Positions 7,380 through 14,153 of a stretch of DNA of 15,449 nucleotides are shown here, in pieces (the stretch's first letter is position 1; every line of letters begins with the position of its first letter). Source of the DNA: CAZAFM01 sp964484395 (GTDB lineage Bacteria > Campylobacterota > Campylobacteria > Campylobacterales > CAZAFM01); NCBI GenBank assembly GCA_964484395.1, contig CAZAFM010000062.1:1-15449 (forward strand), given 5' to 3'. Position numbers and translations under genes: made by a program. Below the pieces are notes generated by a model. That model searched no databases. It saw nothing but the letters and a program-made list of their open reading frames with translations, and was not told where the DNA came from.

Positions 7380-7457
7380 TTGAAGAAGAAGAATAAGAAA
7401 AATCAAAAAGGTAAATCAAGAATCTTAAAAAGTCTAAAAAGTGGTTGTACTTGTTAA
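7380..7457 (+). CDS. 25-residue basic peptide ending Cys-Thr-Cys, behind a Fur-type promoter
   Basis: A very short frame from TTG 7380 to TAA 7455-7457. AGGAG lies six bases before the TTG, and the Fur-type promoter lies just upstream. The N-terminal half is almost all Lys and Asn (KKKNKKNQKGK). The rest is RILKSLKSGCTC. No membrane segment or signal peptide is seen. I do not know this peptide. The placement of promoter, binding site and frame argues that it is translated. It could be a small regulatory or metal-binding peptide, a leader whose translation affects what follows, or the surviving head of a decayed gene. The sequence after it is eroded. Confidence 0.5.
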   Translation: MKKKNKKNQKGKSRILKSLKSGCTC

Positions 7458-7484
7458 GTACATAAATCACATAAAGGAGTTTTT

Positions 7485-7739
7485 ATGGATTCAAAAATCC
7501 TTACTATTGGATGCGAAAAAGAGTTGGATACCTTCTGGTACTATTTTGAAAAGGAGCATTGTTGTTTTGAGGGATATTTTACAAAGCCTAGATGACATAG
7601 GAGCGCCACGAGGGCTTATGAGGCATATCTCTAGAGAGTTGGTTACATTTTAAAAAAGAGTTGGTGAGCTACTAGAGTTTAAGCTAATCAGTATTAGTAT
7701 AGAAAACATAGCCCAAAAACTAGAAAAACTCTCAGTTTG
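7485..7739 (+). pseudogene. Eroded open frames downstream of the tiny gene
   Basis: AAAGGAG, five bases, ATG 7485 gives a well-placed start, but the frame ends at TGA after 36 codons (IGCEKELDTFWYYFEKEH, then two Cys). From about 7540 another frame becomes more protein-like (VVLRDILQSLDDIGAPRGLM). It is stopped by TAA at 7651-7653, and the same frame then continues with a helical stretch (VGELLEFKLISISIENIAQK) to TGA 7737-7739. The simplest reading is one gene of about 80 residues broken by a frameshift and a nonsense codon. I cannot identify the family. Sequencing error is the alternative. Confidence 0.4.
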
Positions 7740-7809
7740 ATTTTATACTGAATTTAGCAACCTAGCTTTAGTATCATCTAGCTTTTAGATAAAAATCTAT
7801 GTCAATAAA

Positions 7810-7969
7810 CTATAGGTCAAAAACTTCATAAAAATCAAGCCTAAACCTACAAGAGCTATCTGAATCTATATCAAGAGAGCTCACAACTTCCACTACTACC
7901 AAACTCTCCTAGCAAAATATATCTCTCATATTGTAGTTCATACACCTCTGCATAAAAAGCATTAAAAAA
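7810..7969 (-). pseudogene. Headless, frame-shifted coding remnant
   Basis: On the minus strand, 7969 downward reads AEVYELQYERYILLGEFG and then GSSGSCE before a stop. A shift of one base gives a second protein-like stretch (SSLDIDSDSSCRFRLDFYEV) ending at TAG 7812-7810. There is no start codon in the first frame and a stop lies just upstream. This looks like the C-terminal remnant of a lost gene. The family is not recognised. The rest of 7740-8087, apart from the palindrome at 7978-8001, shows nothing I can support. Confidence 0.35.
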
Positions 7970-7977
7970 CTATCCAA

Positions 7978-8001
7978 TGTTTTTAGTTCGAACTAAAAAC
8001 A
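7978..8001. repeat. Perfect 24-bp palindrome
   Basis: The half-site TGTTTTTAGTTC is followed immediately by its exact reverse complement, with no spacer. The T run lies on the left arm and the A run on the right, the opposite of an intrinsic terminator, so a protein-binding site or a cruciform-forming element is more likely. It lies in eroded sequence about 90 bases beyond the end of the minus-strand gene at 8088. Confidence 0.7.
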
Positions 8002-8087
8002 ATCAAGTCATTAAAAAAGTAATTTACATAAAATAAAAAGGCTCCAGTAGTAATGACAAATCTAATGCCTAATCTTGATAAAAAAAT

Positions 8088-8606
8088 CTAAATTCTATCT
8101 TCTGCAACAATGGCTCTTCTAAATCTATACTCTTTAAAAAGCGAATACCCAATCCCTACAAACGCTACTACATCAAAAACTACCGTGTACCATGCACTAT
8201 GGATATACGCGTAGAGAAGCCAGCAAACTACTGATACGAGCAAAATCAGCTTCATTTTTAGATTATCTTGCAGTATTGTAGCTATGGGTGTCATAATGCC
8301 TGCGAGCACAAGTAGTAGACCTGAAGGTTCTTGTAATTTATAGAGTAGATAGATAGTAAAGATGGGCAGGAAAAATTTTAGTACCATTTCGCCCTGTTTG
8401 TATCCAGTAGCACCTAAGAAAAACAAGGAGGCTATTACGATGATTTGTAATGCTCCATGAAGCCCTCCACTTATATACAAATCCGGGATAACACATAGAG
8501 TACCTAGACCTATAAATATCTTAGATTTTTTCACATTATGTGAAGACATACCCACAGCACTAAAGACAATCGCAAATACACCTGCAACAGAAGCAAAAAG
8601 CTCCAT
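8088..8606 (-). CDS. YgjV-like multi-pass inner membrane protein
   Basis: A 172-residue protein with about six hydrophobic segments. The C-terminal region (YAYIHSAWYTVVFDVVAF) and overall pattern resemble the YgjV inner-membrane family, whose function is unknown. The ATG at 8606 has AAGG about six bases upstream and a TATGCTACAAT promoter element 26 bases before it. It is the last gene of the minus-strand group, after the toxin gene, but has its own promoter. The family call is from memory of the pattern and is moderate. Confidence 0.6.
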   Translation of the reverse strand: MELFASVAGVFAIVFSAVGMSSHNVKKSKIFIGLGTLCVIPDLYISGGLHGALQIIVIASLFFLGATGYKQGEMVLKFFLPIFTIYLLYKLQEPSGLLLVLAGIMTPIATILQDNLKMKLILLVSVVCWLLYAYIHSAWYTVVFDVVAFVGIGYSLFKEYRFRRAIVAEDRI

Positions 8607-8632
8607 AAGATACCTTTTGTTTTTTACTATTT

Positions 8633-8643
8633 ATTGTAGCATA
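8633..8643 (-). promoter_or_regulatory. Extended -10 promoter for the YgjV-like gene
   Basis: On the minus strand TATGCTACAAT contains an extended -10 (TG, one base, TACAAT) ending 26 bases before the start codon. The same 11 bases recur at 9281-9271 before the antitoxin gene. No clear -35 is seen, which is usual in this phylum. Confidence 0.5.
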
Positions 8644-8709
8644 AGCTTAGTTTTCAATTATGGCAATTGTGATAACTGGAACTTAAGGGGTCATCTGCCA
8701 CATTACAGC

Positions 8710-9036
8710 TTACAAAATTTCTTGACAAAAGCTTGATTTGAGATTGCTTAAAAAAGCTTTATTAACATCAGCTATTTTTTTCTCAACTACAGAGCTATTG
8801 ATTGTAAAACATTTATCATACTTTACAAATGATGCTAAGTTGAGCTTATCCGCACCAAAATCACCCTTTTTAATTTGAATAAGTGCATCTTGATTTTGAT
8901 TTGAAGTTATTTGAAAACAGACTATATCTCCATAGACATTTTCATCTTTAATAACTAAAACAGGTCTTCGTTTGTATTTCTTTAAATCCGTAAAAGGAAA
9001 CTTTACTAAAACGATATCGCCTATTTTATAGCTCAT
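8710..9036 (-). CDS. PemK/MazF-family toxin
   Basis: A 108-residue protein with the PemK/MazF endoribonuclease signature. It opens GDIVLVKFPFTD, continues RRPVLVI (Arg23-Arg24) and has CFQITSN with Thr44, the positions normally forming the RNase active site. Such toxins cleave mRNA when their labile antitoxin is lost. The start overlaps the end of the upstream gene by 11 bases, and AAGG lies six bases before the ATG, typical of a translationally coupled toxin-antitoxin pair. No obvious truncation is seen. It lies between metal-transport and membrane genes and looks like an inserted module. Confidence 0.85.
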   Translation of the reverse strand: MSYKIGDIVLVKFPFTDLKKYKRRPVLVIKDENVYGDIVCFQITSNQNQDALIQIKKGDFGADKLNLASFVKYDKCFTINSSVVEKKIADVNKAFLSNLKSSFCQEIL

Positions 9037-9241
9037 CCCAAGCCTTGTCTTGATTATTATCCCAAGTATGTTGCATCGAATCTATTTGAAGGTTTTTCAA
9101 ATCCCTATCTTGATGCTCATTTTGCATTTTTATCTTTTCATAGCTTTTTTTTATAAATTCAATAAATCTTTTTTTATCACTATGAAACTCTTTAAAATAT
9201 ATCTGCTCAAGCATTTTGTCATCAATGTTTAGCTGTAGCAC
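9026..9241 (-). CDS. Probable antitoxin of the PemK-like toxin
   Basis: A 71-residue charged, mostly helical protein directly upstream of the toxin and overlapping it. No known antitoxin DNA-binding fold is obvious; the call rests on size, position and coupling. The C-terminal half is rich in Asp, Gln and Lys, as is common in toxin-binding tails. I choose GTG at 9241 because AAGGAG (9253-9248) lies six bases upstream. The longer in-frame ATG at 9280 has no binding site and coincides with the TATGCTACAAT promoter element, so it cannot be on the mRNA if that promoter is used. Confidence 0.65.
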   Translation of the reverse strand: MLQLNIDDKMLEQIYFKEFHSDKKRFIEFIKKSYEKIKMQNEHQDRDLKNLQIDSMQHTWDNNQDKAWDEL

Positions 9242-9270
9242 AAACCTCTCCTTATAAGCTAGATTAGACA

Positions 9271-9281
9271 ATTGTAGCATA
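9271..9281 (-). promoter_or_regulatory. Extended -10 promoter for the toxin-antitoxin pair
   Basis: TATGCTACAAT on the minus strand, with TACAAT (9276-9271) ending 29 bases before the GTG start at 9241. It is identical to the element at 8643-8633. Confidence 0.5.
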
Positions 9282-9346
9282 ATTTTATTTTTGCTTTTAT
9301 GTATTCCAAATACACTTAATTCATAAGCTCCACTATGATTTCTTCT

Positions 9347-9898
9347 TTAGATAAAAAACAGATGCTCTATGAGGATTTTGACTCCTATACCTATTAGGAT
9401 AACTCCCCCTGTTTTTTCAGCTCTACTTTTTAAAAAGCCCTCCCCTTTTACTCCTAAATAGACTCCTAGGAAGCTAAATGCAAATGTAACTATACCTATA
9501 ATTAGCATAGATATGTAGGGGTTAATACTTAGCAAGTTTAGTGTAAAGCCAGCTACTAGAGCATCAATGCTTGTAGCTATTGCTAGGAGCAATAATACTT
9601 TGTTTGTAATAGTCTCTATCTCTTCATCTTTATCTCTAGTGCCCTCATATATCATTTTTACACCAATAGCAGATAGAAGAGCAAATGCAATCCAGTGATC
9701 TATCCAAGCTATCATCTCCCCAATAGCAGTACCTACAAGATAGCCAAAAAGTGGCATCAGTGCTTGAAAAAACCCAAACAAAAAGGCTATTCTAAAAGCT
9801 AGTGATATATTAAATTGTTTTGATTTTATACCAAGCCCGATAGAGACTGCAAAAGCATCCATAGCTAAACCAAATGCCAACAAGAGAGCTTCAATCAT
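9347..9898 (-). CDS. mntP: Manganese efflux pump MntP
   Basis: A 183-residue inner membrane protein with six hydrophobic helices, the standard MntP length. It exports Mn2+ to prevent its accumulation. The two family signatures are present: GLAMDAFAVSIG with Asp14 and ATSIDALVAG with Asp112, aspartates thought to line the transport path. The start ATG at 9898 overlaps the stop of the upstream Cu/Zn exporter as ATGA, so the two are translationally coupled. Regulation should follow the upstream gene's promoter region, which lies beside a Fur-type box. I see no manganese riboswitch. Confidence 0.92.
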   Translation of the reverse strand: MIEALLLAFGLAMDAFAVSIGLGIKSKQFNISLAFRIAFLFGFFQALMPLFGYLVGTAIGEMIAWIDHWIAFALLSAIGVKMIYEGTRDKDEEIETITNKVLLLLAIATSIDALVAGFTLNLLSINPYISMLIIGIVTFAFSFLGVYLGVKGEGFLKSRAEKTGGVILIGIGVKILIEHLFFI

Positions 9899-10908
9899 CT
9901 AAGCTTCTTTACCAAAAGATATAGCATAAGTGTTAGAAAAAGCACGGCTCCACCTATATCTAGCCAAGATGCAGACTCAGCCTCTAGTGTAGGTAGTATA
10001 TATGTAAACCACTCAGCAGGTAGCACAAAGTCAATAGCAAGTGCAAAAACAAGTGTAACACTGATAATTGAAAAGAGATAAGCAAGCAGTACACTACTAC
10101 CTAATATTTTTTTAATAACTCCTACTGTTATGATATTTGTCGCAGGTGCTGCAGCTAAAAAGATAAATGCAACACCAGGAGTTACGCCAACTAAGAGCAT
10201 TGATAGTGCAATAGGTATTGCAGAGAGCGAACATACATACACAGGAAGTGCAACAAGAAATACTAACATATATGCTACAAAAACATTTTCATTTAAAAAC
10301 TTAACTCCATCTTCAGGGATAAACATCATAAAAAGTGTAGCAAGCACAAGCCCATAGAGCATAGGCTTAGCTATATCAGCAAAAACCTCATTTATAGAGT
10401 AATCCAGCGCTTGTATAAATCTGTTTTGAGTTTTATGACTATGGGCTGAGCAGCACTTTGAGCTACAACAACTTACTTCCTCCTCCTCTATGATTTGCTC
10501 ATTATCATCTTTTACTAAACTACCTGCAAACACACCACTTATAAAGCTTGACAAAACTCTCAAAACCGCCATAGGAAGTCCAAAAGCACCATAGGTTGCA
10601 AAAATAGAATCAACCCCAGTCATAGGTGTTGTAATAAAAAAGCTAGTGATAGCCTTTTTGGAGGCTCCCTTTTTTCTTAAACTTGTAGCAAGCGGGATAA
10701 CTCCACAAGAACAAAGTGGCAGAGGAATACCATAAAGCGCTCCTTTTATCGTTGCATATCTGCTTTTATATCCTAGATGCTTTTTTATAAACTCATCAGA
10801 CACATACAGATGAACTACCCCAACAAAAAGCAAGCCAAAAATAACATAGAGACCTATCATAAGTGATAGATGCCAAAAATTTTGAATAAAATCGATGATA
10901 AATTGCAT
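9895..10908 (-). CDS. SO_0444-type Cu/Zn efflux permease (DUF318/YraQ-like)
   Basis: A permease of 337 residues with about eight to ten helices. The DUF318 core motif is strong: GIPLPLCSCGVIPLATSLRK followed by GASKKAITSFFITTPMTGVD. A hydrophilic central loop carries SCCSSKCCSAHSHK, an obvious metal-binding stretch typical of the SO_0444-type Cu/Zn exporters. The substrate is inferred from the family and this loop. I place the start at ATG 10908: AAGGA lies eight bases upstream and a TACAAT -10 lies 29 bases upstream. The 29 extra in-frame codons to 10995 would run through that promoter and into the Fur-like box. It forms an operon with mntP. Confidence 0.85.
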   Translation of the reverse strand: MQFIIDFIQNFWHLSLMIGLYVIFGLLFVGVVHLYVSDEFIKKHLGYKSRYATIKGALYGIPLPLCSCGVIPLATSLRKKGASKKAITSFFITTPMTGVDSIFATYGAFGLPMAVLRVLSSFISGVFAGSLVKDDNEQIIEEEEVSCCSSKCCSAHSHKTQNRFIQALDYSINEVFADIAKPMLYGLVLATLFMMFIPEDGVKFLNENVFVAYMLVFLVALPVYVCSLSAIPIALSMLLVGVTPGVAFIFLAAAPATNIITVGVIKKILGSSVLLAYLFSIISVTLVFALAIDFVLPAEWFTYILPTLEAESASWLDIGGAVLFLTLMLYLLVKKLR

Positions 10909-10937
10909 AGCTGGTGTCCTTTTTGAATTTTTATCTA

Positions 10938-10948
10938 ATTGTAGTATA
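10938..10948 (-). promoter_or_regulatory. -10 element for the Cu/Zn exporter-mntP operon
   Basis: TATACTACAAT on the minus strand, with TACAAT (10943-10938) ending 29 bases before the chosen ATG. It matches the elements at 8643-8633 and 9281-9271 at nine of eleven positions. A second possible -10, TATAAT, is on the minus strand within the Fur-like box farther upstream. Confidence 0.45.
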
Positions 10949-10966
10949 GAAAAGATAATCGTATAC

Positions 10967-10999
10967 TTGACTTTATTAATGAAAATTGTTATCATTATA
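10967..10999 (+). promoter_or_regulatory. Fur-type promoter upstream of the DUF2325 gene
   Basis: TTGACT (10967-10972), 17 bases, then TATCAT (10990-10995). It carries the 19-mer GAAAATTGTTATCATTATA at 10981-10999, identical to 6099-6117. It drives the plus-strand gene at 11018 and, being intergenic between divergent genes, may also affect the minus-strand exporter operon. Confidence 0.7.
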
Positions 11000-11017
11000 T
11001 AAAAAAAGGAGTTACTT

Positions 11018-11347
11018 ATGTCTGTTCTAGTTCTTGGGGGTGATGATATTACCCATATTAGAGGTGTTATAAATGCATTTGGATGTGAAGAGGTTATTCA
11101 CTGGGATTGTAGGAAAAAAAGTGTTGCTCACAAAAGCATACCTGAACGAGTAGAGAGGGTTGTGATGCTCACAAGTCGTTTGAAGCATAACTATATGACA
11201 AAGTTTAAAAACGAAGCAAAAAAGAAAAAAGTTCCCTTTATTTGTGCGAAGTTTGATCCTAGTAGTGTTTTTTATGAGTGGGTTAAAAACTTTGGAGAGC
11301 TACCTGATTGTGATGAGTGTAACAGTTGTAGAAAATTTAATCACTAG
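11018..11347 (+). CDS. DUF2325-family protein
   Basis: A 109-residue soluble protein of the DUF2325 type, judged from its Rossmann-like opening (VLVLGGDDITHIRGVINAFG), the central HWDCRKKSV segment and the MLTSRLKHNYM stretch. The biochemical role of the family is unknown. The C-terminal CDECNSCRKF is a possible metal- or redox-active cluster of three cysteines. ATG 11018 has AAGGAG upstream. The Fur-type promoter just ahead, and feoAB just behind, suggest a role in iron or redox physiology. The feoA promoter lies after its stop codon, so it can be transcribed separately. Confidence 0.7.
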   Translation: MSVLVLGGDDITHIRGVINAFGCEEVIHWDCRKKSVAHKSIPERVERVVMLTSRLKHNYMTKFKNEAKKKKVPFICAKFDPSSVFYEWVKNFGELPDCDECNSCRKFNH

Positions 11348-11351
11348 CTTA

Positions 11352-11413
11352 TTGACATTGATAACAAATCTCAATATAATACCGTAACAATTTTGATATT
11401 AGCTATCATTAAT
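11352..11413 (+). promoter_or_regulatory. Consensus sigma70 promoter of feoAB with a weak Fur-like site
   Basis: TTGACA (11352-11357), 17 bases, TATAAT (11375-11380) is an exact consensus promoter. The spacer has one Fur-like half-site, TTGATAAC (11358-11365). GATATTAGCTATCATTAAT at 11395-11413, downstream of the -10, matches the Fur box at about 12 of 19 positions. Repression by Fur with iron is therefore plausible but weaker in sequence than at the other three promoters. Confidence 0.75.
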
Positions 11414-11424
11414 AAAGGATAAAG

Positions 11425-11676
11425 ATGAATCTTCGAATGTGTAGACACGGAAAAATTGGCAAGATTAAGAGTATAAATGCAGAAGGTGTAGTACTTCAGA
11501 AGCTATATGATATGGGTTTTTTACCAGGTGTTTCTCTTGAAGTCCTTAGAGTAGCCCCTCTAAATGACCCCTTGCAAATAAAGATTCACAACTATCTTAT
11601 AGGTCTAAGAGCTGATGAGGCTGAATGTATTGAATTAGAGGCAACAGAAGATATGAGGAAGGACATTAGAAATTAA
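11425..11676 (+). CDS. feoA: Ferrous iron transport protein FeoA
   Basis: An 83-residue cytoplasmic protein of the FeoA SH3-like family that assists FeoB. The pattern LYDMGFLPGVSLEVLRVAPL followed by NDPLQIKIHNYLIGLRADEA is typical. ATG 11425 has AAGGA five bases upstream. Its TAA shares a base with the FeoB ATG (TAATG), so translation is coupled. The last 12 residues are acidic and charged, a short extension beyond the core. Confidence 0.92.
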   Translation: MNLRMCRHGKIGKIKSINAEGVVLQKLYDMGFLPGVSLEVLRVAPLNDPLQIKIHNYLIGLRADEAECIELEATEDMRKDIRN

Positions 11677-14153
11677 TGGCAAGATTTAGAGTAGCCCTAT
11701 TGGGGCAGCCAAACTGTGGAAAATCAACAATTTTCAACCTCCTAAGTGGAGCTAAACAACACATTGCAAACTATCCTGGAATTACAGTTGATAAAAAAAG
11801 TGCTGAGTTTAAGCTAGATGAGCATACTATTGAGCTTATAGACCTACCGGGTACATACTCTCTTAGCTCATACTCTGATGAGGAGAGTGTTGCTACTAGT
11901 GAGCTTGTCTCAGGAAACATAGATTTAGTTATCAACATAATGGATGCTAGTAATTTTAAAAGAAACCTCTATCTTACAACCCAGCTTACAGAGGTAGGTA
12001 TTCCAACAATAGTTTTTTTAAATATGATGGATGTAGCAGATGATAGAGGTATGGAGTTTGATATAGATAAACTATCTAAACTTCTAAACTGTGAAGTAGT
12101 AGCAGGAGTTGGCTATAAAAGCGAAACCAAAAACCAGCTACTAGAAAAAATAAAATTAACACTAAGCAAAAATCAAATCCCATCATTTATCAAACTTGAA
12201 GGACTAGAAGATGAACTAGAAGAGTTTAGTGACTATCTTCTTCTTAAAAGTGGAGAATTAGAGGATTTTCCACTTAGATGGCTAAGTATCAGACTACTAG
12301 AGGGAGATGCTTTAGCTAAAAAATATATCCAGAAATCAAACAATGCACAAGAGATAACAGGTGCTGCTGAAAATATTAAAAACGATATAGAGAGCAGAAT
12401 AGATACAAAGCTTGATATTTTCATCTCTTCAAAAAGATATGACTTTTCAGAAAAAATAGAGGCTCTAACAGTCACAAAATACAAAGAAAAAAAGAAAAAT
12501 ATAACAAACATAATTGATAAAGTGGTCTTAAACCGCTTCTTAAGTCTTCCTATTATGCTTGGAATTATATTTTTACTATATGAACTATCAATCGTTCAGG
12601 GGTATGAGCTAACCAACTACACTTGGCCACTTCTTGCCTCATTTAAACAGTTTGTTGTTGATATACTACCTGCTTCTGGTTTTATAGAGGCGCCTATAGT
12701 GCGTGAGTTTGGTATATGGATGGTAAATAGTGTAAATGCCCTACTTAACTACATACCAATTTTTATTATACTTTTTACCCTTATAGCCCTACTTGAGGAC
12801 TCTGGATATATGGCTAGGATGGCCTTTGTGCTTGATAGGATTTTTAGAAACTATGGACTTCATGGACAATCCACCCTGCCCTATGTACTAAGTGGTGTTT
12901 TTGTAGGTGGGTGTGCTGTTCCTGGAATAATGGCTACAAAAGGTATACCTGACCCTAGAGCAAAGATGGCTACAATACTAACAGTTCCGTTTTTAAACTG
13001 TTTAGCCAAAATTCCTTTTTTTGTACTAATTGTTTCGATATTTTTTATAGATTATAAAAGTTGGGTGATGTTTTTTATCTCTACTATCACTATTATTGTA
13101 GCTCTTATTGTTGCTAAAATACTGACTATTACAGTCTTAAGACATGAAAAGAGTATGCCCTTTATTCTTGAGATGCCAAACTACCATATGCCACGAATCA
13201 AAAATGTCTTTTTTTCAGTAAAAGATAAAATCTGGCTCTATATCAAAAAGGTTATGACTATAGTTGTAGCAGTTGCGGCTGTTCTTTTTGTACTTATCCA
13301 ATTCCCGGGTGTATCAGAAGAGACAAAGCTTCAAGTATCACAAAGCTCTCAAAAAACAGTTGATACCTTTTTAAATGCCACTAAAAATAGTGCTTACTTT
13401 GAAGCCGTAAATAGTGAAGATAAGCTCACAAAACTACTAAACTTTGAGGAGAGCTATAAACAAAAAAGGATGAATATATCCTCACAAGAAGCACTTAATA
13501 AGCTAGATGCTGAGTTTAAATCAAAAAATGAAACATTTTTCAAGATTCTAAGAGATAGAAAAGATAGAGATGCCAAAATCATAAACAGAGCTTTAAAAAG
13601 AGTAATTCTATACAGAAAATCAACTCTAAAACTGCTAAATGATGAGAAGATAGACAACTCATATCTTGGAAGGATTGGTAAAAGTTTGGAGGGGGTAACG
13701 CAGTATGCTGGATTTGATTGGCGTATAAATGTAGCCTTTTTAAGCTCATTTGCAGCAAGGGAGAGCTTTGTAGCAACACTTGGTGCACTTTTTGAGGGGA
13801 GTGAGGCAGACCCTACTAAAAATCCATCATCACAAATCATAGACAGTAGCGGCTATACTCAATTAGCTGCCCTTGCTATGATTATTTTTATGGCACTAAC
13901 ACCACCTTGTATTGCGACACTTATTGTCATTAAAGCACAGACAAACTCATACAAGTGGATGCTTTTTGCCCTATTGTATCCTATAGTTATTGGGCTTGTA
14001 GTAGCTATGACTATCTATAGTGGTGGAAGCTACTTAGAACTAAGTGCCATGCAGGTGATGTGGGGCTTTTATGCATTTATGATAGCTATCTTACTTGCAC
14101 TTGGAGTAGTAGATAGAAAAAGATCAAATCTAACAAAAAGGAGTATTTTATGA
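11676..14153 (+). CDS. feoB: Ferrous iron transporter FeoB with a long charged insert
   Basis: The Fe2+ transporter of the inner membrane, 825 residues; E. coli FeoB is 773. The N-terminal G domain shows GQPNCGKS at 10-17, the switch region ANYPGITVDK, DLPGT at 56-60 and NMMD at 116-119. It is followed by a helical spacer and a polytopic membrane domain with two Gate-type segments, including GGCAVPGIMATKG and later ALTPPCIATLIVIK. Residues about 546-660, after the helix ending LIQFPGV and before GRIGKSLEG, form an unusually long Lys/Glu/Asn-rich, probably helical insert with no membrane segment. The end overlaps the next gene as ATGA. Expression is expected from the consensus promoter ahead of feoA. 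Confidence 0.95.
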   Translation: MARFRVALLGQPNCGKSTIFNLLSGAKQHIANYPGITVDKKSAEFKLDEHTIELIDLPGTYSLSSYSDEESVATSELVSGNIDLVINIMDASNFKRNLYLTTQLTEVGIPTIVFLNMMDVADDRGMEFDIDKLSKLLNCEVVAGVGYKSETKNQLLEKIKLTLSKNQIPSFIKLEGLEDELEEFSDYLLLKSGELEDFPLRWLSIRLLEGDALAKKYIQKSNNAQEITGAAENIKNDIESRIDTKLDIFISSKRYDFSEKIEALTVTKYKEKKKNITNIIDKVVLNRFLSLPIMLGIIFLLYELSIVQGYELTNYTWPLLASFKQFVVDILPASGFIEAPIVREFGIWMVNSVNALLNYIPIFIILFTLIALLEDSGYMARMAFVLDRIFRNYGLHGQSTLPYVLSGVFVGGCAVPGIMATKGIPDPRAKMATILTVPFLNCLAKIPFFVLIVSIFFIDYKSWVMFFISTITIIVALIVAKILTITVLRHEKSMPFILEMPNYHMPRIKNVFFSVKDKIWLYIKKVMTIVVAVAAVLFVLIQFPGVSEETKLQVSQSSQKTVDTFLNATKNSAYFEAVNSEDKLTKLLNFEESYKQKRMNISSQEALNKLDAEFKSKNETFFKILRDRKDRDAKIINRALKRVILYRKSTLKLLNDEKIDNSYLGRIGKSLEGVTQYAGFDWRINVAFLSSFAARESFVATLGALFEGSEADPTKNPSSQIIDSSGYTQLAALAMIIFMALTPPCIATLIVIKAQTNSYKWMLFALLYPIVIGLVVAMTIYSGGSYLELSAMQVMWGFYAFMIAILLALGVVDRKRSNLTKRSIL

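Noticed and set aside
7441..7653. 70-codon open frame starting at GTG 7441
   Set aside because: Its start lies inside the tiny peptide gene without a binding site; only its second half looks protein-like and is treated as part of an eroded gene.
9242..9280. Antitoxin start at ATG 9280
   Set aside because: The ATG is part of the TATGCTACAAT promoter element, and GTG 9241 has AAGGAG at ideal spacing.
9300..9314. TGTATT-CCA-AATACA inverted repeat downstream of mntP
   Set aside because: The stem is only six A/T-rich pairs and no T run follows, so neither a terminator nor an operator can be supported.
10909..10995. 29-residue extension of the Cu/Zn exporter
   Set aside because: It crosses the TACAAT element and part of the Fur-like box; the internal ATG 10908 has its own binding site and begins the family-like sequence.
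13454..13840. 128-codon minus-strand open frame inside feoB
   Set aside because: It is the antisense of the FeoB insert and following region; the plus-strand frame is intact and explains it.
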